A DNA stretch of 64,000 nt from Neolentinus lepideus HHB14362 ss-1 (GCA_001632425.1 KV425568.1:54840-118839); one strand, 5' to 3'. Counted from the stretch's first letter, positions 1 to 11,696 are shown. The notes: generated from the letters alone by a model not told the origin. Made by a program: numbers and translations.

Positions 1-428
1 CAGTGACCCAGTACTGATTGACCTCAAAATCATGCATTTATTCATACCCTACTACAGCCAGTATACCTACTGTCCCGGAAACATGTCATAATATAGCCTA
101 GAGTATATCCATTCCACCCTCAATCCTATCTCAGTCACCCCACATACTGCTCAGTACCACAATGCACTGTAAACAGCTTCTTCCAGTGCACACTAGTAGC
201 TCAGGTCATTATTCCAAACAGTCCGAAAATGATCCGAAAATGTCAGAGAAGCTGTTTGCTATTGCAATGTGATACTGTGCAGCCTTTGGGGTGACTGAGA
301 TAGGATCGAGGGTGGAGTGGGTATACTCTAGGCTATATCATGACATGTTTCCGGGACAGTAGGTATACTGGCTGTAGTAGGGTATCAATAAATGCATGAT
401 TTTGAGGTCAATCAGTACTGGGTCACTG
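1..428. mobile_element. Fold-back / MITE-like element with very long terminal inverted repeats
   Basis: Positions 1-142 and 287-428 are near-perfect reverse complements, with only a few substitutions. Weaker complementarity extends to about 180 nt per arm, leaving a loop of about 60 nt. The ends are CAGTGACCCAG and CTGGGTCACTG. There is no coding capacity, so this is a non-autonomous element. CAG...CTG ends are compatible with hAT-type elements, but the target-site duplication cannot be tested because the left end is base 1 of the window. Confidence 0.8.
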
Positions 429-926
429 AATAATGGCCCAAATGGTCCCAGACTCGGTCAGTATACTCTGATACACTAGTATACACTAGGAAGGAGTGAT
501 ATTGACCACCAGAACCAATGGCGGTAGCTGGGGAGAGGCTGCAGGGAGGGTACTACCCAAAAGTGGTAAGTAGCCACCCACTCATCAGAATCTCACGGTG
601 TCTTAAGTAAACCTGTAGCCCTATATTGGGTGACCATATTCCCAAAAAGGCAAGTTGTGGAGTGAGGTACTAGTGTGGGAAAACACGAAAAAGTGTTCTA
701 AACGTGGTGTGTGAAAAATTACTTTTGGTAGTTTTTGGTACCCATAGATAGCTGGTAGCTGATATAAATGGATGGGACAAGTCCCATATCTATAGCTCTA
801 ATGGCTGAGGTGCTACAACCACGACAAATCTCATCCAGACAGAGAAATGGACCACACCAGTGGAAAGAGGCTAAAAAATGGGTTCCAGAGGTGTATAACA
901 TAAAATGTTGTCCATATCAGGTAGTT

Positions 927-1169
927 GATTACATAATATCATGATGGCATCTGGGCCCAAGGGGTCCTAACAACTACCCTGATTTTTTCCGCATTTTTAG
1001 GCATTTTTTCCGATTTTATATGAGCAGCTGAATGGATATCATGAGAGGATTACATAATAACATGATGCCATCTGACCCCATCAGGTCCCAGGAGCTACCC
1101 TGATTTTTTCTGCATTTTTAGGCATTTTATGCGAATTTATATGGGCAGCTGAATCCTATTCTGCAGCAT
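927..1169. repeat. Degenerate tandem duplication, about 121-bp unit
   Basis: Two diverged copies start at 927 and 1048. Each runs from GATTACATAATA through a TTTTTAGGCATTTT core to GCAGCTGAA. They form part of a larger AT-rich repeat family that reappears in inverted orientation near 8340-8630. Confidence 0.65.
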
Positions 1170-1190
1170 TCTATATATATATCAATCTAT

Positions 1191-1410
1191 TTTTAGTACT
1201 GGAGGGGTCCCAAATGGGTCCAGGAATATATTCTGATTTATTCCGATTTTTCCGCATTTTCCTGGGCCAGAACCAAGGTCCTAGGCTATTATCACCAATA
1301 TAGCAGCCTTTTCCCCACACTTGACATCCAAACCCGATTGAGATCTTGATGCCTAGGTGCCGGGCAGTCCAATTCAAACTCAGCCCGGGTTCCGGGGCAA
1401 TGTATGGCGC
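1191..1410 (+). repeat. Left copy of an AT-rich dispersed repeat, inverted relative to 8340-8521
   Basis: The stretch from ATTTTTAGTACTG through GGAATATATTCTGATTTA, CTGGGCCAG, CTATTAT and CCAATTCAAAC is found, diverged but in the same order, on the reverse strand at 8340-8521. It is a non-coding relic of an unidentified element. The rest of 429-1950 also shows no convincing gene. Confidence 0.6.
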
Positions 1411-2667
1411 AGCCCGGGGCATTAATACATTACGCTTAAAACATTACGGGGTATTGCATAAGGGTTTGTTAAAATATTAGACATGTAATACATTATTATT
1501 ACAGAACCGGCTGCCACAAAGCTGAATGAAGGTCCATCATCTCATTGATTCGCCCCCGGGGAGGCTGCGTGTCACAAGCCCGGCTGCGTGCCTTCTTTCC
1601 ATCTTGACTCTCGCTACAACTACCATGGCTATGGACATCTTCTTCGGTGAGTTGTAGCCTTCCTTCCCAGTGGGCAACAATGACCTGGGTGTAGACTTTG
1701 CATCATCTGCCCAACTCATCAAACCTGTGTGCAGTGGCAAGCCCAAGCCCAAGCCATCCAAACCGAGGGTTCAGATGACCTGTGAGCATTGAGGTGAGTG
1801 CTTCAGATGCCGCCCTTCATGCCTTTGGTACATCTCTAACGTATACCGCCTTGAATCTCACCAAAGACTTGTGTTTGACGTGTTTTGGATGTTGGATTTG
1901 CCACCATGTTCACCTCGTTTGTAACGATTTTATAACGAACTTATAGCACTTGCGTGCTGAATGTTGAACTTTTCCGCCTCCCTTCGCCCAAACATGTTCG
2001 ACTCGCTATGAACTCTAAAGGAGTTCCTGATTCTCAAATCTCGCTTTATGATTTTGTTAAAGTTTCAATACGTTTGATGGATAGTGGTTGGGTGTCTCAA
2101 ACCGTACGCGCTATTGTAATGCCTGGTCTTTGTTGCGACCTCCTCTGTGGCCTTACGTTCCAAACTTGGAACCACCTTGTTATAGATGCCGAGAATCGTT
2201 TCGATAAAATGTCTGGCTATGATCTTCTTAGTCTTTTCTCTTATAAACCGCCGCCTGTGATACCCATCATCAGTGCATGGGTGCGTGAACGCGAGTGACT
2301 ACGCGAGTCCACTCAGCACCACTGCGTGACTATAGCAGAACCAAAAGAATGGCTAAACCCCATTTGTGAACAGATTGATGCCGTTTCCTTTATTTCAAAG
2401 CCTTTTGATTTGGTCTCTGCCGTTCATGGTCAGATTGATACACTCACCCTGCAGCAACAGCTTTCCTCTTTAGACACAGAATACAAAAAATGCTACGCCA
2501 ACTTGTTCCCAGATGAAATTCCACATGTCACCCGGCTCCCTGACGACGATTTTCACCGCATTTGGTTGAAAGACCTGAACAAGATTATCGCAGGGCGATA
2601 ATACTCTTGCCTGAAGTATCGTGAAGCATGGCACACCCTCCTCATACAACACCTGGAGGCTGGCCAT

Positions 2668-3345
2668 ATGCGACCTTCCTCGAGCCCATTTTGCTCACCG
2701 TCATTTCTCATCCCTAAAGCTGACCCAACCGCGCTTCCACGGTGGGTCAATGATCATCGAGAATTGAATGCTAACACTATCCCTGACAGCCACCCACTGC
2801 CGCACATCGACGAGATCCTCTCCAACTGCGCTAAAGGCAAATTCTTCGCAAAGATCGATATGATGAACTCATTTTTCCAAACTCATGTCCACCATGACGA
2901 CGTCCCGTATACAGCGGTATCCACACCTTTCAGACTCTATGAGTGGCTCGTCATGCCACAAGGGGGGAGGAATGCCCCTGCAATGCATCAAAGATGCATG
3001 TTTAGTGCGCTTCGTAAGATCTGTCATGTCTATCTAGACGACATCGTGATCTGGTCGAACACCATCGAAGAACACCATGAAAATGATCGCCTCATCCTAG
3101 ATGCCCTCCGGGCCTCTTCGCTTTTCTGTTCACCTAAGAAGACTCAGCTCTTCGGCATGGAGATTCGCTTTCTAGGACACATTGTCTCTTCCCAAGGGAT
3201 TGAAGCTGACCCTTCGAAAACAGATAAGATCCTCACCTGGCCAATGTCGAAGTCTGCAAATGCAAATGATGTTCGTGCATTTCTGGGACTTGTATGCTAC
3301 ATTGCTTCTTTCCTCCCCAAGCCCGCTGAAAGACAGTCACGTTAA
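2668..3345 (+). pseudogene. Reverse transcriptase domain of the Ty3/Gypsy relic
   Basis: This open stretch of 225 codons carries the conserved RT blocks, including the first catalytic Asp in AKIDMMNSF and the YLDDIVIWS box. The thumb/connection region continues to about residue 215. A frameshift near 3335 sends the ribosome to a stop, while the true continuation (TPLTKAEREWPGW) lies in another frame. The upstream piece 2326-2601 is the protease-RT linker of the same polyprotein. Confidence 0.85.
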
Positions 3346-3644
3346 CGCCACTGACCAAAGCAGAACGCGAGTGGCCTGGTTGGAACAGTGAGCACCAGCT
3401 TGCCTTCGACGCCATCAAGAAACTAGTAGTTGGTCGTGAATGCCTAACTACAATCGACCATAATAATATGGATACGAATAAGATCTTTGTTACTACTGAC
3501 GCCAGCCAGTATTGCACAGGTGCCATGTTATCTTACGGCAAAACATGGGAAACGGCTCGCCCAGTTGCCTTCAATTCAATGCAGATGCATCGTGCACAAT
3601 TGAATTACCCTGTACACGAGCAGGAGCTCCTTGCAGTGATATGC

Positions 3645-5054
3645 TACGTGCACAGACACAAGGGGGAATCTGTACGCATGAGATGGGTGCAAAGGTCAGT
3701 AGGCAATAAACAGAGAGCAAGCGATAGGCAGATGCGCTCAACCTCGGGGGTAAAACACCTAAACCTATGCTCCACTAGATAGATGAGGGATGTCATCCGA
3801 CTAGGGTCGGAAGGGTAGAACGGCCTACGGACACTTCGCTAAGGTTCATGGGGTCAAGGACAGAAGTCGCGCGCACTGAGACACAGACACCGCTTAGTAA
3901 GGTGGGAGGAAGGTGGACGAGGTAGACTATGGTCGTGGACACACGGGCCCTACTAAACACAATGCGTACTTGGACGCTACTGAGGCTTCTTGCCTGAACC
4001 TAGCACGAAACCACTCGGGGCTGCTAGGGTCGCTGACAAACCTAGGGTCGCTGACAAACGCTCGCGGACACTCAGGTCACAGATACTTCTCTGGTGAAGC
4101 GGGGATGACGTTCGCTCGCGTAATAGACTAGACTAGGCTTGGATTAGCTTTACTGGTTAGAGAACAACTCACCGTGGACGAGTCAATAGAATCAATTAGA
4201 CGAGCCGCCTTAGAGCACAAAGACACTCCGAGAGTAAAAACATCTTTTAGAGGTAAGCACTGAGTTGTACAAAATGAGACTAGAGGGAGAGAACCCACTA
4301 CAAGCTAACGGGGGTACAAACTTGTCCTCTCGCCTTTATCCTGTCCCCTTCGACAAGACTCCTTCACACCGCAAACCATCCCTAAGACTTCGCCTGTCAC
4401 GTCCATACCCTTGACCCCGAACGTGTAAGCGCATCCTCCCGCCAATGACTCCTACACCCATCTGGTCCTGTCATCGGTTAGGTGCCCCCACATCCACAAT
4501 GCTCCTGAGGTGTCGAGGAAAGGTATGAGCCTCATGGCATATCCTCTGTGGTCTTAGCCTCGACCATCCTTTCACATCCAGTAATGCACGCTACCGAACT
4601 GTTCATAGTAGTGATGGACCTTCAGCTACCCTTTTTGCGAAAGCTTCCCTGGTCTGTCATTCCAGAAGGATAGGCCTCTACTACATCCGCCGAAGGATCA
4701 GCGGTCTTCCATGTGCCTTTGCGATGCCTGCTGCAGCATAGGTAGCGAACTACCTTGATGGTGTCTGGTGTGTTACTGCCCATCAGCCCTACTAAGTCCA
4801 ATGACCTGAGACCATCTTGGTTGTCGATATAGGATACGCGTCGACATCCGCTCTCCATACGCGTTGAGCGGATACGTTCCATGTGACCCTGTCCGTGAGT
4901 CATCCACAGATAGGCCTGATGTGCGATACCATCCAGCACACCTAACTGTCCATATATCCACGGACGCTTCATATCTGTCACGGACGAGGGTAGTGTTAGG
5001 TTGTCGAAATGCCATTTTCTCCAGGCAGGATTGTCCGGTGCGTATCAGTGGTTG
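3645..5054. mobile_element. 1.41-kb nested insertion inside the RNase H region
   Basis: RNase H coding sequence is continuous up to the codons for ...LLAVIC (3644) and resumes at 5055 with codons for ...LDKWCVDLLG. The intervening 1410 bp is unrelated and flanked by a 5-bp direct repeat TATGC (3640-3644 and 5055-5059), which I read as the target-site duplication. The insert has no long credible ORF. It contains a short direct repeat of GGGTCGCTGACAAAC around 4028-4060. A solo LTR or non-autonomous element fits best, but canonical TG...CA ends are not obvious. Confidence 0.7.
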
Positions 5055-5182
5055 TATGCACCCTAGATAAGTGGTGTGTTGATCTTCTGGGTGTCCCTTT
5101 TACCGTATACACTGACCACCGCACCCTTGAGAATTTTCACACACAGAAGCATCTGTCCCATCGCTAATTACGGTGGCAAGAG

Positions 5183-6235
5183 GTGCTCTCACAATACAAT
5201 TTCCAATTCCACTACATCAAGGGAGAAGACAACTCGGTTGCTGATGCCCTCTCCCACCTTCCACCCGATACACCTACTGAAGCCACTCATGCCATATACG
5301 CTGTCTGTAACACAATGCACTCCCCTTTCGCGGCAGCTCAAGGACTCGCATATCCTCATCCCGATAACCCTCTTCCCACTGCTGCTGTAATGGAAATTGC
5401 CACTGATGCCTCCTTCATAGAGCAAACCCATGCAGGATACGAGAAAGACAAGTTCTGCGTTAAGCTACTCACAGCAACAGAATCAACACTGACCCTAGAG
5501 ATACACGACGGACTAATCTACCTCGCCAATCACCTCGTCATCCCCCACATTGGACGGCTTCGCGAGACACTATTCCAGCTCACACACAACAATCTTGGCC
5601 ATTTCAGTTTTGACAAGACATACGCCTCCCTGCGGAACTCGTACTACTGGCCCAATATGCATCACGATCTTGAGGTTTTGTATATTCCCTCTTGTCCTAC
5701 TTGTCAGCATAATAAGGATCGCACCTCAAAACCTGCTGGGCCTCTCCACCCCCTCCCGGTACCTGATGGATGCTGCGACTCAGTGGCCATCGACTTTATT
5801 GGGCCACTGCCTCTTGATGACAGCTATGATACGATTGTCACCCTCACTGACCGTCTTGGTATCCGAGGTATGAATCCCACTGACAATGTCCTCACTCACG
5901 GCTGAGCGCTTCGCTGAACTATTCTTCGATAACTGGTATTGCAAGAATGGCCTACCTGCCGACATCGTATCCAATCATGACAAGCTGTTCTTAAGCAAAT
6001 TCCAGGCAGCACTAATGAAACTTGCTGGCATTAAGCTGAAGATGTCTACGGCCTTTCATCCTGAAACAGATGGCTCCAGTGAACGGACCAACAAAATGGT
6101 CAACCAGGCCTTACGATATCACGTTGATCAACATCAAAAGGGATGGGTCAAAGCCCTCCCTGAGGTGCATTTCGCAATTATGAATACTAGGAGTACCTCT
6201 ACGGGTTACTCTCCATTCCAGCTTCAGTTTTGACG
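5183..6235 (+). pseudogene. RNase H end plus integrase of the Ty3/Gypsy relic
   Basis: The RNase H C-terminus ends with GEDNSVADALSHLP. It is followed by the integrase zinc-binding domain (LTHNNLGHFS, then CPTCQ) and the first catalytic Asp in AIDFIGPLPL. The frame breaks near 5860-5886. The second frame carries FFDNWYCKNGLP, NHDKLF (second catalytic Asp region) and ETDGSSERTNK (catalytic Glu). The reading frame stops again at 6234. The order and motifs are typical of Ty3/Gypsy integrases. Confidence 0.85.
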
Positions 6236-6555
6236 AAGCCCCCGTATCATACCCCCCCCTCGTTCCATCACCTGAACCAAGATCACCCGAATCACCCAAA
6301 GCTGAACGGCTTCTACAATCTATCCATTCCTCGGTCACTGATGCGTGAGATAACCTCCTCGCCACCAAAGTAGACCAGGCCGTCTACGTTAATCGCTCAC
6401 GCGGTCCAGAACATTCCTTCCAAATTGGTGACTACATTATGCTCTCAACACACAATCGACAGCGACACACTAGACATGCTTAACACCCCCAATATCCTTC
6501 CCGAATTCCATGGCAGACACCTCCGGCCATACCACCAAAATGACCCAGCCCTCTT

Positions 6556-6759
6556 CCTGGCCCTATCGTTACGCCTGACGGTGAACAAGAATGGACCATC
6601 GAGAAGATCATCGATGCACGCCGGCATGGTCGCGGTTGGCAATACCTAGTTCGCTGGTCCGGCTATGATGAATCCGACGACATGTGGTTCCCGTGGGGTG
6701 AACTCGAAGACTGTCAAGCCTTGGACGAATGGTTGAAGTTACACCTGCCACCCGCTTAA
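6556..6759 (+). pseudogene. Integrase C-terminal chromodomain
   Basis: In the frame ending with the stop at 6757-6759, PGPIVTPDGE leads into EWTIEKIIDARRHGRGWQY and LVRWSGYDESDDMWFP. The pattern Y-LV-W-G followed by W is the chromodomain signature of chromoviruses, where it targets integration to modified chromatin. It is out of frame with the preceding integrase piece. Confidence 0.8.
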
Positions 6760-6784
6760 CTCCCCGTGACATACTACATTCTTT

Positions 6785-6900
6785 AGGAAGGGGGAGAGTG
6801 TAATCCTGGATTACAACCACACACGCCACACAACCCAAGTATAGCCTCACCACTTCCGCTCTCGTTACATCTAGACAACGTAATGCACGAACTCTGGTGC
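6785..6900 (+). other. Polypurine tract and start of 3' LTR
   Basis: AGGAAGGGGGAGAG at 6785-6798 directly precedes TGTAATCCTGGATTACA (from 6799), the usual arrangement of a polypurine tract followed by a 3' LTR beginning with TG. The LTR end is not clear, and no matching 5' LTR is seen in the window. Confidence 0.6.
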
Positions 6901-7810
6901 GGAATCCTAGCACCAAGCAGCTTGCGCGTTTTTCCACAGGTGCGTTTGTATACGAGGTTAGTTGTACATATTCATCATTATCTATTACTACATAGCATAG
7001 TTGTCATGGGCATAGCTCTTGTGGGCGGTCAACAGGCAATACATTTTGACGGAGTCAGGAATATATATTTTCCGACTCACTTTTGGATGACACCAAAATG
7101 TGAAATAATATATTATATAATAATATAATTAAAAAGGCTGAACATTATTAAAAGTATGGACAGCCACTTAGGCGGCTACCCAAACCTGAACTATATCCAT
7201 TCCATAAATGGATTTTGAAAGCAAATCTTTTGTTACTTCTTTTCCATTCTGTTTATATTTAATCATTGTGGTCATCTTGAAGGTAATACTGTGGATAATA
7301 TTTTGTCCAGTCTACTGAGCATTCTCTAAATATTTAAGTTTTCCCATGACAGAATATTTTGCAAAAGTAATTATATGGGATATCCATTTTGATCAACATT
7401 TTGCAGGTCCTCAAAGAGTGGGACTCCCGCAGTGTGACATACATAGAGTTTTGCCTTCAAACACCAAGTGCGTCATTGATATTTGTGTTGTCTGTCTTCA
7501 TCTGCCAGCTGCTTGGCTGGGTTACATAATATTCTGACTGCATTATACAATCATTCATGAATTTCAGCCACTATAGTACACCAATAACCACAAAAATAGT
7601 GTAGAAAATTGCAAAAAATGAGAATATATTCTTAGGCACTAGTAGGGTTATAAATGACTATGAGATGTATCTAGGCTGTGGAAAAATGGCCACTGCAGGC
7701 TCTAATAAAATGGGGAAAATGCCTAAAAATGCGTAAAAATTCAGGAGAATTGCTGAGAGGGGGTATATCTAGGTAGTAGTACCAAATTAGGTAATGGGGC
7801 TCCTAAAATA

Positions 7811-8160
7811 GCAATTTTTGAGTAGGTACCCATTTGAATCGGAATACTGGGCTCTGTTTGATTGCAGGGGTAGTGTCTTGTGATTGTGTAATCAGCTTGC
7901 TGATGTGGCAATTTTTGAATGAGTACCCATTTGAATTGGATTTGCTGGCTCTGTTTGTTTCCAGGGGTGGTTTCTTGTGATTATGTAATCAGCTTCCCCA
8001 GTAGCAATTTTTGAGTGGATACCCATTTGAATTAGAATTGTTGGCTCTGTCTGTTTCCAGGAGTAGGTTTCCACTATTATGTACTCAGCTTCCTGATATC
8101 ACAATTTTTGAGTGGGTACCCATTTAGATCATAATTGTTTGCTTTGTTTTTTCATCAGAA
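7811..8160. repeat. Minisatellite, about 97-bp unit, 3.6 copies
   Basis: Units begin with GCAATTTTTGAGT...GGTACCCATTT at 7811, 7908, 8004 and 8101, giving periods of 97, 96 and 97 bp. Each unit carries GGCTCTGTTTG and TAATCAGCTT. Another diverged unit lies apart at about 8664-8765. Confidence 0.8.
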
Positions 8161-8339
8161 TGCTGTGCCATATGCTTGCAGTATACATTGTATTGTATGG
8201 TCAGAGTATTTTGTTAGATATGGTCAGTTACTAATTCCAGCCAGTGTAATAGTACTGACCCACTAAACAATGTCCTTTAGAGCTACTAATGAATCACTGC
8301 AACTATATGGTGCTCGAGCATAACAGTAGTATTATGTCT

Positions 8340-8630
8340 ATATAGGGTAGCCAATCCTTCTGGAAGTCAGGTTGGGTTTGAATTGGCCTGCCCTGCACCC
8401 AGATCTGTGAGGATAATAATAGTCTAGCTCTACACTGCCTGGCCCAGAAAAATCTTGACAAATTGCAATAAATCTGAATATATTCCTGAAGCCACCTGGG
8501 TTTGTCACAGTGCTAAAAATAGCTGACAGATATATATAGGGATGGCATCTTGATGCTTGGATAAAACCCAGAAAAGTTATCTAAAAATGCAAATAAAATC
8601 AAGGAGATTGGTGGAAGGGGTTGGGCCAAT
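8340..8630 (-). repeat. Right copy of the AT-rich repeat (inverted relative to 950-1410)
   Basis: The reverse complement shows, in the same order as the left copy, CATCAAGATGCCATC, TATATATAT, ATTTTTAGCACTG, GGAATATATTCAGATTTATT, CTGGGCCAG, CTATTATTAT and CCAATTCAAAC. The two copies flank the retrotransposon relic in opposite orientation. Confidence 0.6.
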
Positions 8631-9531
8631 TTAGCATCACCCAAATTAGCTAATCAGCTTCCAAATGTGGCACTTTTGAGTGGGTACCCATTTGAATTGT
8701 AATTTTTTGCTCTGTTTGGCTAGTTTCCCATGATTAGTTAATCAATTTCCAAATATGGCAAATTTTGTTGACTTGCACTGGCCTTTGAACTTGCCATGTG
8801 ATGGACTTGGGAACCATAGGTGGTTATGAACATGAGAAATTTGATTGCATAAAGGCCTTAATCTGATTGTCTTTGCATATTTGCATGAAATTGTTCATTT
8901 GCCATTCTGGATTATTGGTGCAAGCATAACCACATTATTCATATATATTAAATTATATAAATATAATATTAATTGTATGCTCAGGACTCGAAAATCCTGC
9001 CATGCATGCAATGGCCCACTACCTGCAAGTAGATAAGTCGAGCACGGCAGAGCCTGTTACCTTGAAGCTTTCCTGTTCTGTCTCGTTTCCTGTCAAGATT
9101 AGCTTGGAATCAAAAGGCAAAGGACCTCGTTGTGTACGCTGTTTTTTTTTTCCTTGAAGAATTCACATGTCGATGTTGACCGTGTCTTCCATTGCCCTTT
9201 TGATCAGCTAGAATATGATACCTGAAAATAAGTTCTCTTTCGAGCATTTCCTGTACCTACGCAGATCTAGCAATCACAACACAAGAACCTGAAAAATGAA
9301 TACTTGAACTTACAATAACGTGCCAGCACAGAAGAAGACGTAAGAGGTCTCTTGCACTGCCATCGGACTGATAAGGCACATATATCGCACATCAACGTTA
9401 CTTCTTCGGGAGGCACAAGATTAACCGATTTAGATACTCTCTAACTGTTATCATGAGCGTCTGCCGTACGAAACCAGGGTCTATTGCACATCTGTGCGCA
9501 GTCTACCTCACTCTGACTAGTCGACGATAGC

Positions 9532-11558
9532 ATGGCCGAGAAATACGAGTCCGGCGACATCGAGAGCGTGCTGTCCCCCGTCCCCGCCTCCGCGCCTGCT
9601 ACGGAGTCGGATAAGCGTCTCCATGACCTGGGCTACAAGACCGAGTTCCGCAGGGAGATGTCCCTGTTCGGCGTGCTGGGGATGTCGTTCTGCGCCATCG
9701 GAATCTTGACGGGGATGAGCAGCGCGTTCCAGACGGGCTTGTTCTCAGGAGGTCCGCTGGGGCTGTTTTGGGGATGGAATGTGAATTGCGAGATAATTAT
9801 TTTATAGCTTGATGGTGAATGGCTGAAACTGAGCTTCTTGTAGATATGCAGTCTGTTTATGCTGCTTATTGCGTTGTGTCTCGCCGAGATTTGTAGTGCA
9901 TAGTGGGTGGCTTTGGGCAGGTACCGCGTCATTTTGCTGATCGTGTGTATGATGCAGTCCTACAATGGGAGGGCTGTACTTCTGGGTTTGCAAAATGAAG
10001 CCTGATATCCCTGCTCTTGGATGTGAGTGGCACCATCTGTCAATCCGAATACGCTGACGTTCATTGCCCTGTAGTCTGTACTGGCTGGATCTATTCAATA
10101 GCTATGGTATTCACCGGAACATCAGGAAACCTGAGGTACTTCCGTCTCTCTATTCCACCGAACAGCCACTGAACACACACATGTGAAGTGTCGCGCTCTT
10201 CCTCGCATCCTTAGCTGAAGTCGGCCAGGGCCGTCACCTCACCCGAGTCGAAATCGCTGCCATCGCCTGGGGCATTAACATCCTCTCGGGGATTATCAAC
10301 ACCATCGGCACCAAAGCTATTGGAAGGATGAGCGCGTTCAACGTCTGGTGGACGCTCGGCGGGACATTTGTCCTCGTCATCACGCTACTCGTCAAGGCAC
10401 CCGTGAAGGTGATTTGTCTCCTTACTATGTATCGATATATCTATCACGGACCACGCGTATAGAATTCGGCAGCTTTCGTATTCACCGACTACGAAAAGTA
10501 CGTATCTTCATCTTTCACCCTTAACTCTCTCTGAGTCGCCGCAGCTTCACAGGCTGGTCCAATCGCGGCTTCGTCGTTCTCCTCGGGTTTCTGCAAGCGG
10601 TCTACACTCTCGAGGGGTGCGAAACAGCCGCCCAAGTCGCCGAGGAAGCCAAGCGCGCCGAGTTCCTCGCGCCCCTCGCCGTCGTCTTCTCCATCCTCGG
10701 CTCCTGGCTCATCGGCCTCGCGTACATGCTCGCACTGCTCTTCTCCGTCCAGTCGATATCTTCCGTCCAAGCAACCACCTATGCGATCCCGATAGCGCAG
10801 CTGTACTACGATGCAGTGGGGCGGAGGCTGACGATCATGTGTCTGGTGGTGATCGCCGTGGCGCAGTTTATGGCAGCGGTGACGGCGTTCACGGCGAGCT
10901 CGCGGTTGTTCTATGCGCTTGCTCGGGATAATGCGATGCCAGCAAGGGGTTGGTTCATGGCGCTTAATCGCAACCAGGCGCCTTGGGTAGGCGTGTGGGT
11001 ATCGGTACTCGTCGGCTGCATTATCTCGTGTGCCTACATTGGCTCCGTTGTCGCTGTAGGTGACCATGCCATTGATGTCACTTATCCGAGCTGAACGTGT
11101 CCTTTCCGTAGTTCAGCGCCATTTTGTCGTCGGCGGCTGTAGCTGTCATGCTGAGCTACCTGCAGCCAATTGTGATCCGGTGCTTCTGGCCCGACTCGTA
11201 AGTCCGTCGTATTTGCCGAATATCTCTCTCATCTATCCCCGGCCTTAGCCTACCTGAACGCGGACCGTTCTCCCTCGGTCAGTACTCGTGGCCCATCAAC
11301 GTCGCCAGTGCTCTCGTGCGTCCTTCTTGCCCCTTTAACCCCCCTGACCGCCCACTGACTTGTCCACAGTTCACCGTGTTCATCTGCGTCCTGTTTATCC
11401 TCCCGACAGCTCATCCAGTCACGTCGCTCAACATGAACTATGCAGTGCTCGCGATTGGGGCGGTGATGCTCATCGTTGGGTTTACTTGGGTCGGATTCGG
11501 AAGGAGGAGGTTTGAGGGGCCGGTAAGGACGGTAGGGGAGGACGGGAAGGAGGATTAG
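9532..11558 (+). CDS. APC-superfamily amino acid/choline-type permease (10 exons)
   Basis: This is a plasma-membrane transporter of the fungal amino acid/choline transporter family (HNM1/GABA-permease type). The exons I could join in frame are 9532-9780, 9844-9902, 9958-10022, 10075-10135, 10189-10408, 10463-10497, 10545-11055, 11112-11197, 11249-11315 and 11370-11558, giving 513 aa. That is normal for the family. The soluble N-terminus (about 45 aa) leads into REMSLFGVLGMSFCAIGIL, the first membrane segment, then YPTMGGLYFW and FLASLAEVGQG. The loop LEGCETAAQVAEEAKRAE is typical of this group. About 12 hydrophobic segments can be counted. All introns are 50-63 nt with GT-AG ends. The substrate (amino acid, GABA or choline) cannot be read from sequence. 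Confidence 0.92.
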
Positions 11559-11659
11559 AAGGGTCGGGGGTTGCGAGTAATTTAATAGCCTATTGCCTAC
11601 GATGTTACTCGTATGCAATGATATGATAATTGCACTTGCCTCGTTACCTTGTCGCAATG

Positions 11660-11696
11660 CGCGCTGACACTGACACTGACACTGACTATTGACGGA
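11660..11696. repeat. Short tandem (CTGACA)n repeat
   Basis: A run of CTGACA-type hexamers (GCTGACACTGACACTGAC and onward) lies in the 3' intergenic region of the permease gene. Confidence 0.6.

Larger units (their letters stand above)
1950..6798 (+). mobile_element. Degenerate Ty3/Gypsy chromodomain retrotransposon (pol relic)
   Basis: Domains in order on the plus strand: the C-terminal part of a retropepsin-like protease (about 1954-2240), reverse transcriptase (about 2668-3345), RNase H (about 3350-3644, resuming at 5055-5280), a zinc-binding plus DDE integrase (about 5440-6235) and a C-terminal chromodomain (about 6556-6759). The RT has KIDMMNSFF, a LVMPQGGRNAP block and the catalytic YLDD. 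The integrase shows HHCC-type residues, AIDFIGPLP and the catalytic-Glu block ETDGSSERTNK. Frames break near 3335 (RT to RNase H), at the nested insertion, near 5860 in the integrase, after 6233 and upstream of the chromodomain. No gag or zinc-knuckle region and no 5' LTR are recognisable, so the copy is 5'-truncated and dead. Confidence 0.9.
6901..9531. other. Gene-poor, AT-rich repeat region
   Basis: This stretch holds the remainder of a probable LTR, AT-rich sequence, the 97-bp minisatellite (7811-8160) with a stray unit near 8664-8765, and the inverted copy of the left repeat (8340-8630). From about 9040 to 9531 it is the upstream region of the permease gene. No coding region is supported. 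Confidence 0.6.

Noticed and set aside
1537..1761. Minus-strand ORF of 74 codons before the retroelement
   Set aside because: It has no recognisable domain and no gag-like or zinc-knuckle sequence. It lies in repeat-derived DNA.
4622..5015. Two ORFs inside the nested insertion
   Set aside because: They have no recognisable domain and overlap each other in different frames. They are best explained as chance frames in a non-coding element.
7811..8160. CRISPR-like array
   Set aside because: The 97-bp units are contiguous and diverged, with no unique spacers, in a eukaryotic intergenic region.
10489..11067. Long minus-strand ORF (192 codons)
   Set aside because: It is antisense to the large permease exon, is rich in Arg/His/Asp from GC-biased codons, has no domain, and the plus strand gives a complete family protein.
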